In this document: positions 16,705 to 24,929 of the stretch, one piece after another
Position numbering within the stretch: position 1 is the stretch's first letter
How the letters are laid out: every line of letters begins with the position of its first letter
From: Clostridium sp. OS1-26
GTDB lineage: Bacteria; Bacillota; Clostridia; Clostridiales; Clostridiaceae
Assembly: GCF_030915445.1 (NCBI RefSeq)
Contig: NZ_CP133264.1
Coordinates: 5,613,208-5,677,207, forward strand
DNA: 64,000 nt
Reading direction: 5' to 3'
The notes under the pieces: generated by a model
The model's database searches: none
The model's input: the letters and a program-made list of their open reading frames with translations, nothing else
Told to the model about the DNA's origin: nothing
Position numbers and translations under genes: made by a program

Positions 16705-16738
16705 AGTCCTACACTCTTGATTAAAAGAATGTAGGACT
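16705..16738 (+). terminator. Terminator of the unknown gene pair
   Basis: AGTCCTACA (16705-16713) pairs with 16730-16738, with an inner TCTT/AAGA pairing. The sequence is almost the same as the SASP terminator at 63085-63118. Confidence 0.8.
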
Positions 16739-16938
16739 ATTTATTGCTGTAATAAAATTAACAATCTAAAATAGAGGGTATTTATAGTTTATACAGTTAT
16801 AGGATAATTATTATAAAATTTATATAACATTGCTTAACCTACATTAAAGTAGTTATAATTTAATATATGTTCTCATATCAAAATAACAGTTTCTATACAA
16901 AAACCATGTAGCTGGCTTAATACCGGCTTATTTTTCTC

Positions 16939-17148
16939 CTACCAAATGTCTACGATTATATCCCTTTGAAAACCGTCTTTTTCTCTGTCACTATTCTTTT
17001 CTATAGTAATAATATCATCTTTTATATTTAATATGTCTCCTTCTTTTGCTTCTATAGGAATATTAATTCTTTTTATGTCTACTATGCCAAAATCTTCTTT
17101 CCTGCAAATAGCATATATTTCTTCAAACCTTATTATTGTAGCTTTCAT
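16939..17148 (-). CDS. DUF3006-like small protein, 69 aa
   Basis: MKATIIRFEEIYAICRKED, then IPIEAKEGDILNIKDDIITI match the short beta-barrel pattern of DUF3006 (strand, charged loop, a P-x-x-A-K-E-G-D motif). Function is unknown for the family, which often accompanies exported hydrolases. ATG at 17148 with TAGGAGAA upstream. It stands alone here. Confidence 0.65.
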   Translation of the reverse strand: MKATIIRFEEIYAICRKEDFGIVDIKRINIPIEAKEGDILNIKDDIITIEKNSDREKDGFQRDIIVDIW

Positions 17149-17247
17149 TAGTATTTCTCCTAAAACCTATTATTCAATATTTTATCATATTTATATCTTA
17201 TAACATCTATCTTACAAAACTCTTACAAAATCAATACACATATTAAT

Positions 17248-17448
17248 CTAGAGATAAGCTTTATTACTATGATTCTTATTTTGTAAGCTAACAAGTGACT
17301 GTTGTAAAATGAAAGTTTTGCTGTTTATTCTATTTTTTATCCATGCACTTATAAATCTTGTGACATAATCTAAGGCCATAAATATTACTAAAACTACTAA
17401 GCATGTGTCCCATCTACTAAATAGATAGGTTAAACTAATTTTAAACCC
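17248..17448 (-). pseudogene. Phage/TcdE-type holin relic
   Basis: The minus strand reads without a start codon from about 17448: KISLTYLFSRWDTCLVVLVI, then FMALDYVTRFISAWIKNRIN, then SK, followed by an unrelated tail and a stop at 17248. The W-D..L..LV..MA.DY.T..I.AW..K..NSK pattern is that of the PF05105 (toxin secretion/phage lysis) holins. Only the first half of the usual 120-150 residues remains. It is the only recognisable content of the 455-base gap 17149-17603 and marks a lost prophage or lysis cassette. Confidence 0.55.
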
Positions 17449-17539
17449 TTATAAATTATAATTTTTTGGTATAAGCACAGTTAGAAGTTTTTTTCTTTTC
17501 ATTTAAGTCAAGTTGGTTGTAGGTGCTTATAATAAAAAT

Positions 17540-17563
17540 AAACCCTTGATAAATCAAGAGTTT
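17540..17563 (-). terminator. Terminator of the YhgE/Pip gene
   Basis: AAACCCTTGAT pairs with ATCAAGAGTTT around a short loop; TTTATTTTTATT follows on the minus strand. Confidence 0.8.
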
Positions 17564-17603
17564 ATAATCATAATAAACGTTTTAATATTGAAACTCTATA
17601 GTT

Positions 17604-19798
17604 TTACTCAACTAATCCACTTTCCTTAAATTGATGAACAAATTTTTTACCTATCTTATTTATCTTTTCTTTCAAGAAAATTCCAATCAATATCGATGCA
17701 ATAAAATATAAGAATAAAATAGTCATATTGTGGATTAGTACATTTCTTAAAATACCTCCAACTGCCTCTCTCATTCCTCCTATAGCATAGGTAAAAGGTA
17801 ATAGAGGATTTATATATCTGAAAAAGGATGGTGTCAATTCTATTGGAAATGTACCTCCTGAGGCTGAAACCTGCAGTACCAACCCTATCATCACTAAGGC
17901 CTTTCCTACATTTCCAAAAACAGATACTAAAGTGTATATAATCATACTAAATATAATACTTACATATATTCCGTACAGCACATATATAAAAGGAGCTGAA
18001 ACATAAGTTTTTAAGAGAAATAAGTTACCCATTGTTACTACAAAAGCCTGCATAATTCCAATAGTTACAAAAGTAAGATATCTCCCAAAAAATTGATCTC
18101 CTGCCTTTATTTCCAATCCATCATCAAAGCTTTTAACTTCTACTGATAGCAATGAAAGTAGTATAAAAGCTCCTACCCAAAGAGCAAGTATAGTATAAAA
18201 AGGCGCCATAGCTGAACCATAGTTTGGTATTGGAAAAATTCTGTCCTGTTTTATCTCCACTGGATCTGATAGAAAATCGCTTTCTGCTTTTGCATCCCTT
18301 TTTAGTATCCTTACAATCTCATCAAATTTTTTATCACCACTTAAACTTCTTAACTTCTCAGCATTCGAGTGTATATCATTTTGAACTGTAGGGAATTTAT
18401 CCTTAACTTCCTTTAATCCTTTTACTCCTATATCAGTTCCAGTTTTGACTCCTTGGAGTAAACTATCAACTAATGGAATGTTCTGCTGAGCATTTTGTAA
18501 AAGTTGTAATGTATCATTTGAAATTCCTGCAAAATTTTTCATTGTATTTTCAATTGCTGGAGCTGTTACTGAATCAAAATTGCTAATCATACTACCTGTT
18601 AAATCTGAAACTTTATTAGCTCCGTCTATTGCAGCATCTATATTTTCAGGTAAAACTTGTTTTCCATAATCTATACTACTAATCATAGAATCAACATAAG
18701 CTTTTTGGTTTGCCATCTGATTTTTAGTACTCTGAAGCTGACCAATAAAGTTTGCTATAATATTATTATTTAAAGTTTTATTAATGGATTGAAGCAAATT
18801 TATACCACGACTAAGTCTTTCTATTCCATCGCTATACCTACTGCTAACTGTAGCCAAAACCTCTCTAATCTTACCACTGTCAGATGCTTCAAAGGACTTA
18901 GCGCCATTTAAAAGAGTCTTAGCTGTATCCGTTGAGCTTTTTATAAGTGCTAAATCTGCTTTTATAACTGGTGATATAGTCTGCAATGAATTCGTTGCTT
19001 TTCCTATTACTTCATTACTTGTTTTAGCAATATCTGTTGTTTTGTTCAGTGTGTCAGATATAACAGGTACATTTTTTTGTACATTTTGTACATATTGCTG
19101 AAGTACTAAAGAGCCTGCATAGGCATTGTCTATATCTCTGCCAACATCAGGCATCTTATTATCTATATCAAGGATAACATCAATAATTCCCTGAAGCTGT
19201 GGTTTAATGTGTTCTAAGTCAACTCCAAATTGGTTAATATAAGAGAGAACTGTATCACTACAGGTTTGAATAAATGATTTTGTTATTTCCTCTTGAAGGC
19301 CAGTTATTCCTTTTTGAGTAATTTTAGGAGCTATAGCATTTATCTTTTCGTTAACAGCATAAATTAGTTCTGCTTTTTTGGTGTATCTTTCTTTGCAATA
19401 GAAAGAAGATTTTCCGAGAAATCCTTAGTGATTGTGATACTAGCATAATATTTGCCTGTCTTTACCCCATTTTGAGCCTCGCTTTGACTGACAAATTTCC
19501 AACCTATGTTTTGGTTATCCTTTAACTTTTTTACCACATCATTTCCTACATTAATTTTAACATTCCTAAATTCTGAACCTTCATCTAAGTTAACTACTGC
19601 TACTGAAAGATTTTTAGTATTTCCGTAGGGATCCCATGAAGCTTTGATGTTAAACCATGCGTAAAGTGATGGCAAAATAGTTAGGGCTAATATTATTATC
19701 AGCGCTACATAGTTTGTATATATGTTTCTTATATCTCTTTTATAAATTTTAAAAATACTTTTCATATCTTTTTTTAAATTCTGAAAGACATTTTTCAT
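17604..19798 (-). pseudogene. YhgE/Pip-type membrane protein split by a frameshift at A6
   Basis: Two reading frames form one about 731-aa protein. The first (19798-19364, 144 aa) has a cytoplasmic start, a membrane helix (about 33-50) and the family opening ILPSLYAWFNIKASWDPYGN, LSVAVVNLDEG. The second (open from 19379, long part to 17604) carries a coiled extracellular region and five to six C-terminal helices (FRYINPLLPFTYAIGGMREA). The first frame ends KDTPKKQN-stop, whereas the family reads on as KKAELIYAVNEKI in the -1 frame. The switch falls on A_AAA_AAG at 19373-19379. This could be a deletion, a sequencing error or a real -1 frameshift. Relatives serve phage adsorption or type VII secretion. 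It ends with a good terminator at 17540. Confidence 0.82.
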
Positions 19799-19930
19799 AA
19801 ATCTCGCCCCCGTTTCGCTGAACGTTGTAAAATATTCACTAATGTTATTTACTATTTTATCATAATTATACTAAATCATCATAGCGGCGCAAGTTTATTT
19901 TAAAATCACCTATTAAATAATTATAGAATA

Positions 19931-19971
19931 AAAAAGCTTAGAATAGTAATATTCTACTATATCTAAGCTCT
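19931..19971 (-). terminator. Terminator directly after the amidohydrolase fragment
   Basis: AAGCTTAGA (19934-19942) pairs with TCTAAGCTC (19962-19970), with an inner ATAGTAnnn/TACTAT pairing; six T residues follow on the minus strand. Confidence 0.75.
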
Positions 19972-20169
19972 TTATAGCGTATGACAGTCTATAAATCCAG
20001 GTAGTGCATAATGTTCTTTAACATCAATAACTCTTAATTTATCTGATTCAAAGTTTATATTATCAGCTATCTGTTCTATTTTCCCATTCTTCAACAAAAT
20101 ATCTTTTTTCAATATACTGTAATTTTCGAAATTTATTAACGTACAATTTTTTAGCAATATAGGCTGCAT
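19972..20169 (-). pseudogene. Amidohydrolase N-terminal fragment (truncated)
   Basis: 65 aa that match only the N-terminal composite-beta domain of cyclic amidohydrolases (LKNCTLINFENYSILKKDIL, then HYALPGFIDCHTL). The first metal motif D-x-H-x-H is cut: it reads DCHTL and stops. A full enzyme would have over 400 residues. The ribosome site (GAGGTGAAAG) and the ATG at 20169 are intact and a terminator follows immediately, so the 3' part was deleted and the remnant may still be transcribed. Confidence 0.65.
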
Positions 20170-20332
20170 ACTTTCACCTCATAATTTGCTGTAATAATCT
20201 CCCTGAGCATATATAATTCCAAAACCTATTATTTACTTAAAATGTTTCATTATACATATAATATACTCGTAACTGAACTCTATTCTAAACATAGCAAATG
20301 AAAAATTACTTAAGAGATAAAGCCTATTTAAA

Positions 20333-20794
20333 CTAAGATACTTTCACCTTCTTTTTCTCTAAATAATTCAAAAATATTTTGTCTATACAAATACCCATAG
20401 TTACCAAAACAACACCAAAAAGCTTAACATATGAAAAATTCCCACTAATTATTATATCTATTATAAAGCCAGTAGCTAATTGACCGATTAAAATTAAAAT
20501 TGTTGAGTACGTCACCGGAATCTTTGGCAGCGAAATAATTGTCAACACTAATGCTGCCAATCCAAAAACTCCACCTAAATATACCCATGTCGGAACTGAC
20601 TTTATAATACTTAAGCTAAAGATATTATTACTCCTTATTACAAGGACAACTAGTATTGAAATAACTGATGCCACAACATAATTTACTAAAGTTCCATTAA
20701 GTAATCCTATCCGTTCTGATAATTTAAAGTTAATCATCTTAGAAATTACTGCTATAAATCCACTTACAAGTGCTAACACTAATCCAACTACCAT
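20333..20794 (-). CDS. DMT-family transporter, YdcZ/DUF606 type (second of pair)
   Basis: 153 aa with five hydrophobic helices (LVLALVSGFIAVISKMINFK, LVNYVVASVISILVVLVIRS, ILIGQLATGFIIDII). DUF606/YdcZ proteins have half the length of EamA carriers and occur as tandem pairs, which is the case here: the other half starts 44 bases upstream. They probably work as a heteromeric five-plus-five-helix transporter; no substrate is known. The Crp-type gene heads the three-gene operon. Confidence 0.82.
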   Translation of the reverse strand: MVVGLVLALVSGFIAVISKMINFKLSERIGLLNGTLVNYVVASVISILVVLVIRSNNIFSLSIIKSVPTWVYLGGVFGLAALVLTIISLPKIPVTYSTILILIGQLATGFIIDIIISGNFSYVKLFGVVLVTMGICIDKIFLNYLEKKKVKVS

Positions 20795-20837
20795 GTATCC
20801 ACCTCTATTCTTATTAAAAGCTCATGTAATCTAATTT

Positions 20838-21257
20838 TTATTTTATTATTAAATATAAACCTATAAAGATAATCATAAAAACTGGCAATCTCTGTACTTT
20901 GAATTTAACTTTTTTTACTCCAAAGAATCCAAAGTGATCTACTAATGCTGAAATTACTATTTGTCCTAATAATGATAGTGCTATCGTTAACGTAGCTCCT
21001 ACTAGTTTAAAACTAAGGCTATTTGCTGAAACTAAAATAACCCCTAATATACCAGCGGAATATAGTAGAAAAGATTCTTTTCCAAATTCTATAGACTGTT
21101 TTTTAACTAGTTTTATATATATAACTAACAAAATTACTCCAATAATATGAACAATAAAGCTAATCTCAAATACATTCAAATAATTACTCAATAATCCATT
21201 CAATGTTATCATTATAGATAAAAAAATTCCTGCTGTTATTGCTAAAATCACATTCAT
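20838..21257 (-). CDS. DMT-family transporter, YdcZ/DUF606 type (first of pair)
   Basis: 139 aa with five hydrophobic helices (ILAITAGIFLSIMITLNGLL, IALSLLGQIVISALVDHFGF). The LGQ...DHFGFFG stretch near residue 97-112 is the DUF606 motif. It overlaps the Crp/Fnr gene by four bases (ATGA), so translation is coupled. It forms a pair with the 153-aa gene just downstream. Confidence 0.84.
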   Translation of the reverse strand: MNVILAITAGIFLSIMITLNGLLSNYLNVFEISFIVHIIGVILLVIYIKLVKKQSIEFGKESFLLYSAGILGVILVSANSLSFKLVGATLTIALSLLGQIVISALVDHFGFFGVKKVKFKVQRLPVFMIIFIGLYLIIK

Positions 21258-21901
21258 TGTAGTAACCTCACCTCCTGATTTTTTAGTTTTTCCAAATCAA
21301 TAATTATAATTTTTCCATCTTGATATTCTAAAATATTTTCTCGCTTCAATTTATTAATTATCCTATTAATACTTCTGATTGATGCAGCCAAATCTTCTGA
21401 TATTAATTCTTTTGATATAAGTATACTATCAGATTTATTTTTACTATATAGATTTAAGGCCAACCGTACAAATTTATACTCAAGATTATAAAACACATCA
21501 TTAGATGACTTTTCTATTTTTGAATAAAGTTTACTGCTAAGTTTAGTTATAATAAACATTGAAAAGCTTGTGTCTATTTCTAGCCATTTTACATATGTTT
21601 TTCTAGGAACCATTAACACTTCACAATCTGATAGAGCCTCAACTGTACAGATATATGTCTTATTGTTTGATAATTCGAGCTCCCCGTAAATCTCTTCCGG
21701 TCCAATAATAAGTTGTAAATAATTTGTTCCTAATATAGAGGTTCTATATATTTTATTAGTTCCTTTTAGCAATATATGAAAATGTCTAGCTTCAAAGCCT
21801 TGTTTCACTATTTTTTCTCCTTTTTTAAAGTTTTTAACAATAAACTTTTTCTTTATTTCACTTGGACAATTTTCAATTATATCTAAAATGTTTTTTCTCA
21901 T
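21254..21901 (-). CDS. Crp/Fnr-family regulator
   Basis: 215 aa with a cyclic-nucleotide-binding-type beta barrel (about 20-120; KGEKIVKQGFEARHFHILLK, GELELSNNKTYICTVEALSD), a long dimer helix (about 120-150) and a C-terminal winged helix-turn-helix (about 165-205; ISEDLAASIRSINRIINKLK). The Fnr cysteines are absent and the cAMP-contact residues are not conserved, so the effector is unknown. As first gene of the YdcZ operon it is likely the local regulator. ATG at 21901 with GGAGGGATAAG upstream. Confidence 0.9.
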   Translation of the reverse strand: MRKNILDIIENCPSEIKKKFIVKNFKKGEKIVKQGFEARHFHILLKGTNKIYRTSILGTNYLQLIIGPEEIYGELELSNNKTYICTVEALSDCEVLMVPRKTYVKWLEIDTSFSMFIITKLSSKLYSKIEKSSNDVFYNLEYKFVRLALNLYSKNKSDSILISKELISEDLAASIRSINRIINKLKRENILEYQDGKIIIIDLEKLKNQEVRLLQ

Positions 21902-22073
21902 CTTATCCCTCCTGTAATAGATACTACATTATAAGTTAAAACAGTTAAAGGACATTTGTCCTAAGATAGTATTTTTGTATTTCAGCGAATTATGCTTTCA
22001 TATTAATCACAACTCTATAAAATACTCATATTATAATTAATGAATTAACTCTATTTCAATATTTTCTCAAAAC

Positions 22074-22130
22074 AAAAGTAAAGACTTAAAACTTAACTTC
22101 ACCATAGTTAAGTATATAACCTTTACTTTT
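22074..22130 (+). terminator. Intrinsic terminator / attenuator just before the short SatD gene
   Basis: AAAAGTAAAG (22074-22083) pairs perfectly with 22121-22130, and inside it ACTTAACT (22091-22098) pairs with AGTTAAGT (22106-22113). Six T residues follow, then at once the ribosome site AGGAGGT. Since no plus-strand gene lies upstream (the Crp gene is divergent), this hairpin sits in the gene's own leader and may attenuate it. Confidence 0.65.
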
Positions 22131-22146
22131 TTAATAGGAGGTATTT

Positions 22147-22545
22147 ATGTTGTATTGTACCTTAATTTGTGATCTTAAATCTTCTAGAAAACTAAAAAAC
22201 AGAGAAGAAGTACAATATAAAATCATTGATATGCTTAAAAAATCTAATATAGAATTTGAAAATATCATTGTATCTCCATTTTTAATAACTACAGGCGATG
22301 AATGGCAAGGACTTTTAAAATATCCTTGTGATTATAAGAAACTGATAGATTTTTTCAAAAGTTTTATCCCGGGTATACAATTTTATACTGGAATAGGTAT
22401 TGGAGATATATGCATCCATAATTTTGAGTTAACTGTAAATCAGCTGGATGGACCTTCTTTCTACAGAGCAAGGGAGGCCTTAAAATATGCTAAAAGAAAT
22501 AATTTACCCTTAGTTATTTTATTTGATAACTGGAATAACCTGTAG
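22147..22545 (+). CDS. Short SatD-family protein (cyclase-like domain only)
   Basis: 132 aa equal to the first half of the 255-aa SatD encoded at 23369-24136. Shared marks are CDLKSSRKLKNR (Asp9), LITTGDEWQGLL (Asp51), FYTGIGIGDI (82-88) and DGPSFYRAREALKYA. The C-terminal part found in the long copy is missing. The gene faces the DUF3307 gene and their 3' ends overlap by 27 bases, so this may be a truncated copy after a rearrangement, or a stand-alone partner. ATG 22147 follows a perfect AGGAGG and a leader terminator. Confidence 0.75.
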   Translation: MLYCTLICDLKSSRKLKNREEVQYKIIDMLKKSNIEFENIIVSPFLITTGDEWQGLLKYPCDYKKLIDFFKSFIPGIQFYTGIGIGDICIHNFELTVNQLDGPSFYRAREALKYAKRNNLPLVILFDNWNNL

Positions 22546-23367
22546 TGTTTTTATTATTATACCTCCTGAAATTGCTAAAATAAAACTTATAAAAGTACCT
22601 ATAATAAAATATTCAGCAAAGTTGCTGTCATCCATTTTTTTAAATCTTGCAATTGATTTTGCAGTAAGTACAAAACCTACCATAGAGGGTTGTCCAATAG
22701 CCATTACTAAAAGTATAAAAATTCGCTCTAATATTCCTATCGTAAATCCACCATTTGGACTTCCTATATCTGTTTCTTTAACACTTTTAACTATTACAAT
22801 TTTTTTATCTATAAGCTTTCTATATACTTTTAAATTTATAGCTTGGATATACTTACGTATGAATACCCCAGTCCCCCAAGTGCATGATAAAAAAATGATA
22901 CCTACTATAAGCCATCTATCTATCATTCTAATATTGTAAGGATAATTGTTAATAATACTAATTAATAGATTTGAAATACTGCTGATATTTAAATTAGATG
23001 TAATCATAACTATTATTGAAATATGTATTAACTGATCTGTTATAAATATAAAAATACTATTTTCAAAAGAAGGTTTTAATTTAACTGTAAAAGTCTTTAT
23101 TTCATCAATTATAGAGTGTAAAAAGGCTATACAAAACAAAATTTCAAAATAATATATATAATTAAGTGTTGAAGATTTATATAGACTAATATATATAATT
23201 AAAATAAGAAACATTGTACAAAAATGAGTAAGCCCATGTATTACATTTCCGATTAAGCTATCTTTAAAATTTTTACTAAATCTCATATTTAAGATATATT
23301 GACCTTGAAAAATGAAATCACAAATTAAATGACTTATAATAAGTAATAAAAGAATACTTAAATTCAT
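22519..23367 (-). CDS. DUF3307 multi-pass membrane protein
   Basis: 282 aa with six to seven hydrophobic helices. The N-terminal half carries four evenly built polar pairs inside helices: H13/D17 (SHLICDFIFQ), H44/H48 (NVIHGLTHF), H84/D88 (FLHSIIDEIK) and D111/H115 (ITDQLIHI). This is the DUF3307 signature and resembles a membrane-embedded metal site. The C-terminal half has GSPNGGFTIGILERIF and a further helix pair. It starts one base after the SatD stop, with AAAGGAT inside the SatD 3' end, so the two are co-translated. DUF3307 and SatD genes are neighbours in several Firmicutes; no activity is known. Confidence 0.85.
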   Translation of the reverse strand: MNLSILLLLIISHLICDFIFQGQYILNMRFSKNFKDSLIGNVIHGLTHFCTMFLILIIYISLYKSSTLNYIYYFEILFCIAFLHSIIDEIKTFTVKLKPSFENSIFIFITDQLIHISIIVMITSNLNISSISNLLISIINNYPYNIRMIDRWLIVGIIFLSCTWGTGVFIRKYIQAINLKVYRKLIDKKIVIVKSVKETDIGSPNGGFTIGILERIFILLVMAIGQPSMVGFVLTAKSIARFKKMDDSNFAEYFIIGTFISFILAISGGIIIKTLQVIPVIK

Positions 23368-23368
23368 T

Positions 23369-24136
23369 TTATATATCCTTTCTTATTTTGCAATAGGAAT
23401 CTATTAGACATTCTATAATAAAATTATTATTATTAATTACAAAATAATTAGAAGCATTTAGCTTTTGACTAATATCCGCTTTAGAGATATCTGGTACTTG
23501 TTTAATTATATTATTATATGATCCTAATTCTTCATATAATTCTATTATTTCTAATTGTTTATTCGTTATTTTATGTTTTAGAATCTCATTATTTTCAATT
23601 AGAGTATTGATAATTTTATTTATAGACAAATCATATCCTTTTTCTTCACTAGTAGTAAGTGCTATCTCACTAAATATAAGGGCTTTCTTCATAAACTCAT
23701 TTATAAAAGAAACTCCTTCAGCATTGAAATATATATTATTATTTTTGCTATTCATTTTTTTGTTATAATATCTATTTTTATTTTTTACTATATTTAATGC
23801 TTCTCTTGCTTTAATAAAGCATTCACCATCCATTGATGCTGTATCCTCATATATATTAGTACTAATCTCTCCTATACCAACTCCTGCATATATATTTATG
23901 TTTTTCTTTTTTAAAAATTTTTGAAATATATTTATAACATAATAACTTTTATTGGGATTCTTTAAAACAATTTGCCACTCATCTCCTAGAGTAATTGATA
24001 TTGGAGCTGCCAATATGTCTTTGAATTCAATATTTAACTTTTGTATGTAAAACTTTAAATCCTCTTGTATAACTTGCCTATTTTTTAATTTTCTTGACCC
24101 AGCTATATCTATGTTTATAACACTAAATAAATCCAT
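23369..24136 (-). CDS. SatD-family protein (cyclase-like domain plus C-terminal tail)
   Basis: 255 aa. Residues 1-120 show, in order, INIDIAGSRK (Asp10), ITLGDEWQIVL (Asp52), IYAGVGIGEIST (85-92) and DGECFIKAREALN (103-115). These correspond in order and spacing to the four landmarks of class III nucleotidyl cyclases (DIxGFT, GDxxxAVF, rIGIHxGev, GxxVNxAARL). Residues about 185-250 (ITNKQLEIIELYEELGSYNN, VPDISKADISQKLNASNYFV) look like a winged helix. SatD is named from the sat locus of Streptococcus mutans and has no assigned activity. It is followed at once by DUF3307. The cyclase relation is my inference. Confidence 0.85.
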   Translation of the reverse strand: MDLFSVINIDIAGSRKLKNRQVIQEDLKFYIQKLNIEFKDILAAPISITLGDEWQIVLKNPNKSYYVINIFQKFLKKKNINIYAGVGIGEISTNIYEDTASMDGECFIKAREALNIVKNKNRYYNKKMNSKNNNIYFNAEGVSFINEFMKKALIFSEIALTTSEEKGYDLSINKIINTLIENNEILKHKITNKQLEIIELYEELGSYNNIIKQVPDISKADISQKLNASNYFVINNNNFIIECLIDSYCKIRKDI

Positions 24137-24303
24137 TTTATCATCACCTTAAAATATTTTCATCTAAATTGATTTTTATAATTAAAATTATATCATAAAC
24201 CAATTAATTTATATATTTACCATTTTTTATGCTTATTAAACCTTTAAAGTAAAACCTTATTAGTAACTATCATAACCTCTATTATGTATTTTAACATTTT
24301 AGC

Positions 24304-24332
24304 TTGACAATAATCCATGTTATAACTATTAT
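24304..24332 (+). promoter_or_regulatory. Promoter of the Rrf2 gene
   Basis: TTGACA (24304-24309), 17-base spacer, TATTAT (24327-24332): a consensus -35 with a near-consensus -10, ending 24 bases before the start codon. The short leader fits autorepression over the promoter. Confidence 0.65.
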
Positions 24333-24356
24333 GATTACATTAAGAGGTGAGAATAA

Positions 24357-24779
24357 ATGAAAAAATTAAGCAGTCGTTTTTCAATTGCTGTACATATTTT
24401 AATTTTATCAGCAATTACAGATAAAAATTGTACATCAGAATTTATTGCTTCAAGTGTAAATACTAACCCTGTTCTAATTCGCAGAATTATAGGATTTTTA
24501 AAAAAATCAGACCTTGTCAATGTTCAAGCAGGTACCGGCGGAACATTCCTTCAGAAAGCTCCTTCTGAAATAACACTACTTGATGTATACAATGCAGTTG
24601 AAGTTACTGAAGATAACAGGCTTTTTAATTTCCATAAAGGTAACATAAAATGTAAGGTTGGTGCTAATATTGAATCTATATTAGGTGCTTCCTTTAGAAA
24701 TGCTCAAAATGCAATGGAAAATGAGCTAGAAAAGGTAACTATACAAAATATAATAGATGGAATAAATGAAATTCCGTAA
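24357..24779 (+). CDS. Rrf2-family transcriptional regulator (YwnA-like)
   Basis: 140 aa with the N-terminal winged helix typical of Rrf2 (LSSRFSIAVHILILSAITD, then EFIASSVNTNPVLIRRIIGF, LVNVQAGTGGTFLQKAPSEI, TLLDVYNAVE). The three clustered cysteines that hold Fe-S clusters in IscR/NsrR are absent (only one Cys near residue 101), so it is YwnA-like and senses something else. It ends in a long terminator shared with the PPOX gene, which faces it and may be its target. Confidence 0.9.
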   Translation: MKKLSSRFSIAVHILILSAITDKNCTSEFIASSVNTNPVLIRRIIGFLKKSDLVNVQAGTGGTFLQKAPSEITLLDVYNAVEVTEDNRLFNFHKGNIKCKVGANIESILGASFRNAQNAMENELEKVTIQNIIDGINEIP

Positions 24780-24810
24780 GCTTTATAATGAGAAAACTGT
24801 GAAATTAAAT

Positions 24811-24878
24811 AAATACAAAAGCATAACATAAAGGTAAGAATATCTAGTACATTTACCTTATATTATGCTTCTGTATTT
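24811..24878. terminator. Long bidirectional terminator between Rrf2 and PPOX genes
   Basis: The 25-base arm at 24811-24836 (AAATACAAAAGCATAA and onward) pairs with 24852-24878 with two mismatches. Confidence 0.75.
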
Positions 24879-24929
24879 GTATAATAATTTGCTGTTACTG
24901 ACAACTTTTATATTAAAATCCACAAAATA

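Noticed and set aside
20333..21257. The two short YdcZ genes as halves of one frameshifted EamA transporter
   Set aside because: DUF606 proteins are naturally half-size and paired; each has its own start and ribosome site.
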